Shown: piece after piece, positions 6,545 to 9,110 of the stretch
Layout of the letters: each line of letters begins with the position of its first letter
Position numbering within the stretch: position 1 is the stretch's first letter
Assembly: GCA_003446665.1 (NCBI GenBank)
Contig: DMCT01000097.1
Span: forward strand, 1 to 9,110
Source: Synergistaceae bacterium
GTDB lineage: Bacteria > Synergistota > Synergistia > Synergistales > Thermovirgaceae
Direction of reading: 5' to 3'
DNA length: 9,110 bases
The notes under the pieces: model-generated
Told to the model about the DNA's origin: nothing
The model's database searches: none
What the model saw: only the letters and a program-made list of their open reading frames with translations
Made by a program: the position numbers and the translations under genes

Positions 6545-6722
6545 TCTTATGGAGTTTGATCCTGGCTCAGGACGAAGGCTGGCGGCGTGCCTAACACATG
6601 TAAGTCGTGCGGTCTCGTCCACGTAAAAGCCTTCGGGCTGACGCTTCCTTGGGATGGTCGCGTGTGGCGTCGGCACCAGGAAGGCAAGCTTGAAGTGGGA
6701 AAGCTTTTGCGGCCTGGGGGGC
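6545..6722 (+). pseudogene. Truncated and mutated 16S rRNA 5' fragment
   Basis: GGAGTTTGATCCTGGCTCAG at 6551-6570 matches the universal 27F site except at its first base. The next 45 bases follow the conserved 16S start but with changes at near-invariant places: GAAGGCTGG for GAACGCTGG, and CATGTAAGTCGT for CATGCAAGTCGA. A V1-like section with a UUCG-capped AGCC/GGCT hairpin follows (about 6629-6640) and runs to GTGTGGCG. The normal GACGGGTGAGTAAC is missing. The sequence then resumes as AAAGCTTTTGCGGCCTGGG (about 6700-6718), like the end of V2. So roughly the first 230 rRNA positions are represented, with an internal deletion, and nothing of the remaining ~1300. It cannot make a functional 16S rRNA. 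The first 65 bases are secure; the extension to 6722 is less so. Confidence 0.7.
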
Positions 6723-6991
6723 CTTTTAAAGAGCACCGTCAGCCGGCTTGCCGGCAGGATGTACATCGGATCTCTATTAAAAGTTTTGAAGTTGTAGGCC
6801 ATGATTCTTCACATCTCCAGTCTTTGCAGCCTTATGCGCATCACGCCATTATGCCGTATCATAACCTGGATGTCTTGTTAGAGGTATGGATTTGGCCTAT
6901 TTGTGCAACAGACACAAAAATCGTTTTGGACAAGAGTGATTTATTCGGTTAGTATGAAAACAGATCACATCACAGGGGGTGACCAGGTAAA
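6723..6991 (+). other. Spacer between the 16S fragment and the amidohydrolase gene
   Basis: This spacer contains no gene I can support. A small GCCGG/CCGGC inverted repeat lies at about 6732-6745, and TTTGTG (6900-6905) faces CACAAA (6913-6918) across 7 bases just upstream of the promoter for the next gene. An open frame running through the 16S fragment into this region (6587-6952) has no ribosome site and an rRNA-derived N-terminus, so it is not a gene. Confidence 0.5.
6927..6955 (+). promoter_or_regulatory. Probable sigma-70 promoter of the amidohydrolase gene
   Basis: TGGACA (6927-6932) and TAGTAT (6950-6955) are 17 bases apart, matching the consensus at 5/6 and 4/6. The predicted start near 6962 leaves a leader of about 30 bases before the ATG at 6992. 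The TTTGTG/CACAAA inverted repeat at 6900-6918 sits just upstream and could bind a regulator. Confidence 0.4.
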
Positions 6992-8731
6992 ATGTTTAAG
7001 GTTCAAAAATTTCTATTTATCCTTCTTTTCCCCGCTTTGTTGCTTGCTGTCGGAAATGAGGTCAATGCAGCAGGTGATACTTCACTTCTGTATTTCAATC
7101 CTGAAGAGAATAAAGCCGACGTGGTATATATCAACGGAAACATTTACACGGTAGACGAAAATTTCAGCAAGGCAACGGCAGTGGCGATCAAGGGCGGCAG
7201 GTTTATTTACGTTGGCACCGACAAAGAAGCCAGGAAATATGTCGGTGAAAACACAAAGTTAATCGACCTGAAAAGACAAACCGTTATCCCGGGGTTGATC
7301 GATGCTCACCTTCACTTTCTGAGTCTTGGCACTCGTTTACTACAAATTGACGCTTTTTGGAAACCTAAAGAGGAAATTTTGGAAGCCGTCGCTGAAAACC
7401 GCAAGAAGATCGAACCAGGCGAATGGATTCTTGGCCGCGGGTGGAACCAGGAAGTTTGGGATCCTCCGCTTTTCCCGACAAAAGAGGACCTCGACGCTGT
7501 TGCTCCCGATGTACCGGTAGTCCTGACTCGTGTTTGTGGACATGCGACCTGGGTTAATTCAAAAGCACTTGAAATTGCCGGAATCGACAAAAACACCCCC
7601 GATCCGGTTGGAGGAGAAATCCTGCGGGATGAAAACGGGGAACCAACTGGAATCCTCACGGACCAGGCGCAACAGCTGGTTTCGACCAAGGTGCCGGATT
7701 TCAACGAAAAACGACTGGAAGAGGCCCTGTTGCTGGCTCAAGAGGAACTTTTTTCACAGGGAATAACATCTGCCCATGATGCTGGATCAAATGAAGAAGA
7801 CATACAAAGGTTGAAAAAACTATACCAGGAAGGGGACTTAAAGGTCCGTCTGTATGTTATGTCAAGAGTGACGGGAAGACCTTCATCTCAAGAACTGGTT
7901 GAAGGGTTGAGACCGTTCTACAATAAGGGGCCGCAAATAGGGGTGTTCGGCGACCGCTTGACCGTCCGCAGCATAAAGCTTTCCCTGGATGGTTCTCTGG
8001 GCGCCAGAAGTGCCTGGATGCTAGAAGAATACAGCGACCGTCCCGGCCATTTAGGAAATGGGAAACTGACGGATGAAGAACTTTACCAGATAGTGAAAGA
8101 AGCCAGGCTTGCCGGTTTTCAGGTAAACAGCCACGCCATAGGCGATGCCGCCAATCGACAGGCATTGAACGTTTACGAAAGGGTACTAAAAGAACTGCCC
8201 CACCCAGATCCCAGGTACCGCATAGAACATTCACAAATAGTCGCCCTTGAGGATATTCCAAGGTTTGCAAAGCTTGGAGTGATTCCTTCCATGCAGACGG
8301 TCCATGCTACTTCCGACAAGAACATGGCTGAAGATCGGGTCGGACCGGATCGGATAAAGGGAGCCTATGCGTGGCGTAAGTTCGTTGAAGCAGGTAGCGT
8401 AATACCAAATGGTACCGATGCCCCAGTCGAACTTGTGAATCCATATCATAACATTTACGCGGCTGTCACAAGAATGGACCGTGGAGGCAAACCAGAAGGT
8501 GGCTGGTATTCCGAAGAATGTCTTACCAGAGAAGAAGCTCTTCGTTCCTGCACTATATGGGCTGCATACGGGGCCTTTGAAGAAGAACAGAAAGGATCCA
8601 TAGAGGTTGGGAAATTGGCAGATTTTGTCAAAATAGACAGGGACATAATGAACTGCCCTGAAAGCGAGATAAAGGATATCAAGGCCTTGCTAACTGTTGT
8701 CGGCGGTGAAGTAGTATATGAAAGCAAGTAA
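6992..8731 (+). CDS. Exported YtcJ-type amidohydrolase (Amidohydro_3 family)
   Basis: This is a metal-dependent hydrolase of the YtcJ/NfdA-like branch of the amidohydrolase superfamily, 579 residues, acting on an unknown amide or cyclic imide. The N-terminus is a signal peptide: MFKVQK, a hydrophobic core at about 8-20, and probable cleavage after NAA near residue 27. The mature enzyme therefore lies outside the cytoplasmic membrane. Seen in order are a small beta-sandwich start (ADVVYINGNIYTVD, 42-55), HxH in GLIDAHLH (H106, H108), the candidate carboxylated lysine K329 in SIKLSLDGSLGARSA, H381 in NSHAIGD, H413 in IEHSQ and D477 in GTDAP. All ligands are present and the length is typical of the exported forms. 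The start has AGGGGGTGA nine bases upstream. It has its own promoter and terminator, so it appears monocistronic. Substrates of this family are poorly defined; I assign none. Confidence 0.88.
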   Translation: MFKVQKFLFILLFPALLLAVGNEVNAAGDTSLLYFNPEENKADVVYINGNIYTVDENFSKATAVAIKGGRFIYVGTDKEARKYVGENTKLIDLKRQTVIPGLIDAHLHFLSLGTRLLQIDAFWKPKEEILEAVAENRKKIEPGEWILGRGWNQEVWDPPLFPTKEDLDAVAPDVPVVLTRVCGHATWVNSKALEIAGIDKNTPDPVGGEILRDENGEPTGILTDQAQQLVSTKVPDFNEKRLEEALLLAQEELFSQGITSAHDAGSNEEDIQRLKKLYQEGDLKVRLYVMSRVTGRPSSQELVEGLRPFYNKGPQIGVFGDRLTVRSIKLSLDGSLGARSAWMLEEYSDRPGHLGNGKLTDEELYQIVKEARLAGFQVNSHAIGDAANRQALNVYERVLKELPHPDPRYRIEHSQIVALEDIPRFAKLGVIPSMQTVHATSDKNMAEDRVGPDRIKGAYAWRKFVEAGSVIPNGTDAPVELVNPYHNIYAAVTRMDRGGKPEGGWYSEECLTREEALRSCTIWAAYGAFEEEQKGSIEVGKLADFVKIDRDIMNCPESEIKDIKALLTVVGGEVVYESK

Positions 8732-8805
8732 AGATCGAGGGCTAGCCATATAATCCTTTACCCTAATGCAGGCACAAAAGTCAACTTGATCGTTTCAGAA
8801 TTTTT

Positions 8806-8837
8806 GCTGGGCGCAAAGGATTTTGCGCCCAGCTTTT
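8806..8837 (+). terminator. Intrinsic terminator after the amidohydrolase gene
   Basis: GCTGGGCGCAAA (8806-8817) pairs perfectly with TTTGCGCCCAGC (8822-8833) around a GGAT loop, followed by TTTT (8834-8837). The 12-bp stem with a T-run is a textbook intrinsic terminator and separates this gene from the next one. Confidence 0.88.
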
Positions 8838-8901
8838 AATTATGTAGAAACAAGCTTCAAAGGATGAAAATTCAGGTATCTACATATGGAGGTGTTTGAA
8901 A

Positions 8902-9110
8902 ATGGCCAGAAGGCATTTTGTGATCATGGCATTTGTTCTAGTCGCCGTCTTCGTGTGTGCCCCAGCTTTCGGACTTGGCGGCGAAAGGACGCTGGACCTT
9001 CGAAACGCCACATCCCGGATGGTATGGGTCACAAAATCCGACCATCAGAATTTCGATCCCAACTTCGTGCAGTGGAGCTACCTGGATCCGGGCAAGATCG
9101 GCATCTGGAC
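8902..9110 (+). CDS. N-terminal part of an exported protein of unknown function
   Basis: The frame runs off the window after 69 complete codons. The ATG at 8902 has GGAGGTG at 8888-8894 with a spacing of 7. The first 23 residues form a clear signal peptide: MARRH, a hydrophobic core FVIMAFVLVAVFV, and an APAFG cleavage region. There is no lipobox, so it is not an evident lipoprotein. The mature start contains TLDLRNATSRMVWVT and then an aromatic-rich segment (NFDPNFVQWSYLDPGKIGIW), which suggests beta strands in a periplasmic or outer-envelope protein. I do not recognise a family. It follows a terminator, so it should have its own promoter within 8838-8887, but I see no convincing one. Confidence 0.75.
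   Translation, partial: MARRHFVIMAFVLVAVFVCAPAFGLGGERTLDLRNATSRMVWVTKSDHQNFDPNFVQWSYLDPGKIGIW

Noticed and set aside
6587..6952. 121-codon plus-strand ORF
   Set aside because: Its N-terminal part is translated 16S rRNA sequence, there is no ribosome site, and its composition is not protein-like.
8749..8754. Isolated TATAAT after the amidohydrolase stop
   Set aside because: No -35 at the proper distance; the position lies before the terminator at 8806-8837, so it could not serve the next gene efficiently.
1..9110. CRISPR array, tRNA genes or a complete insertion sequence
   Set aside because: I saw no regularly spaced direct repeats, no cloverleaf with a CCA-type end, and no intact transposase frame on either strand.

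Overview
The window suggests an anaerobic, amino-acid-fermenting bacterium. The best guess is a Synergistota member, with a clostridial relative as the alternative. The reasons are an OrtAB/Ord ornithine-fermentation module (known mainly from such organisms), strong AGGAGG-type ribosome sites, and a 16S rRNA-like fragment whose 5' end has the GACGAA-GCTGGCGGCGTGCCTAACACATG type of sequence. No database search was possible, so the taxonomy is inference.

Layout. Bases 1-414 have no convincing gene. They carry a near-consensus sigma-70 promoter (TTGAAA, 17 bases, TATAAT) followed by a GGGACA-type palindrome with an extra half-site and a strong Shine-Dalgarno. Bases 415-5884 hold five same-strand, tightly packed genes: ortA, ortB, ord, an M20 metallohydrolase and a YfcC-type carrier. 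Start/stop overlaps couple ortA to ortB and the hydrolase to the carrier. A 20-bp-stem intrinsic terminator at 5966-6010 closes the unit. Bases 5885-6991 are a gene-poor stretch with several GC-rich hairpins, a 17-codon ORF fragment whose ribosome site is buried in a hairpin, a promoter-like element, and a truncated, mutated 16S rRNA 5' fragment. Bases 6992-8731 encode an exported YtcJ-type amidohydrolase, with a likely promoter before it and a perfect 12-bp-stem terminator after it. From 8902 to the window end is the start of a second exported protein of unknown function.

How the genes work together. In ornithine fermentation, ornithine is isomerised to 2,4-diaminopentanoate, which Ord oxidatively deaminates to 2-amino-4-oxopentanoate. 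OrtAB then cleaves this with CoA to acetyl-CoA and alanine. This operon holds the last two steps but not the racemase or the B12-dependent aminomutase (oraS/oraE). A deacylase/peptidase-like enzyme and a membrane carrier occupy the remaining positions. The promoter in front and terminator behind suggest that this five-gene set is a complete transcription unit. It may therefore be a variant catabolic module fed by an imported or acylated precursor, or its first steps may be encoded elsewhere in the genome.
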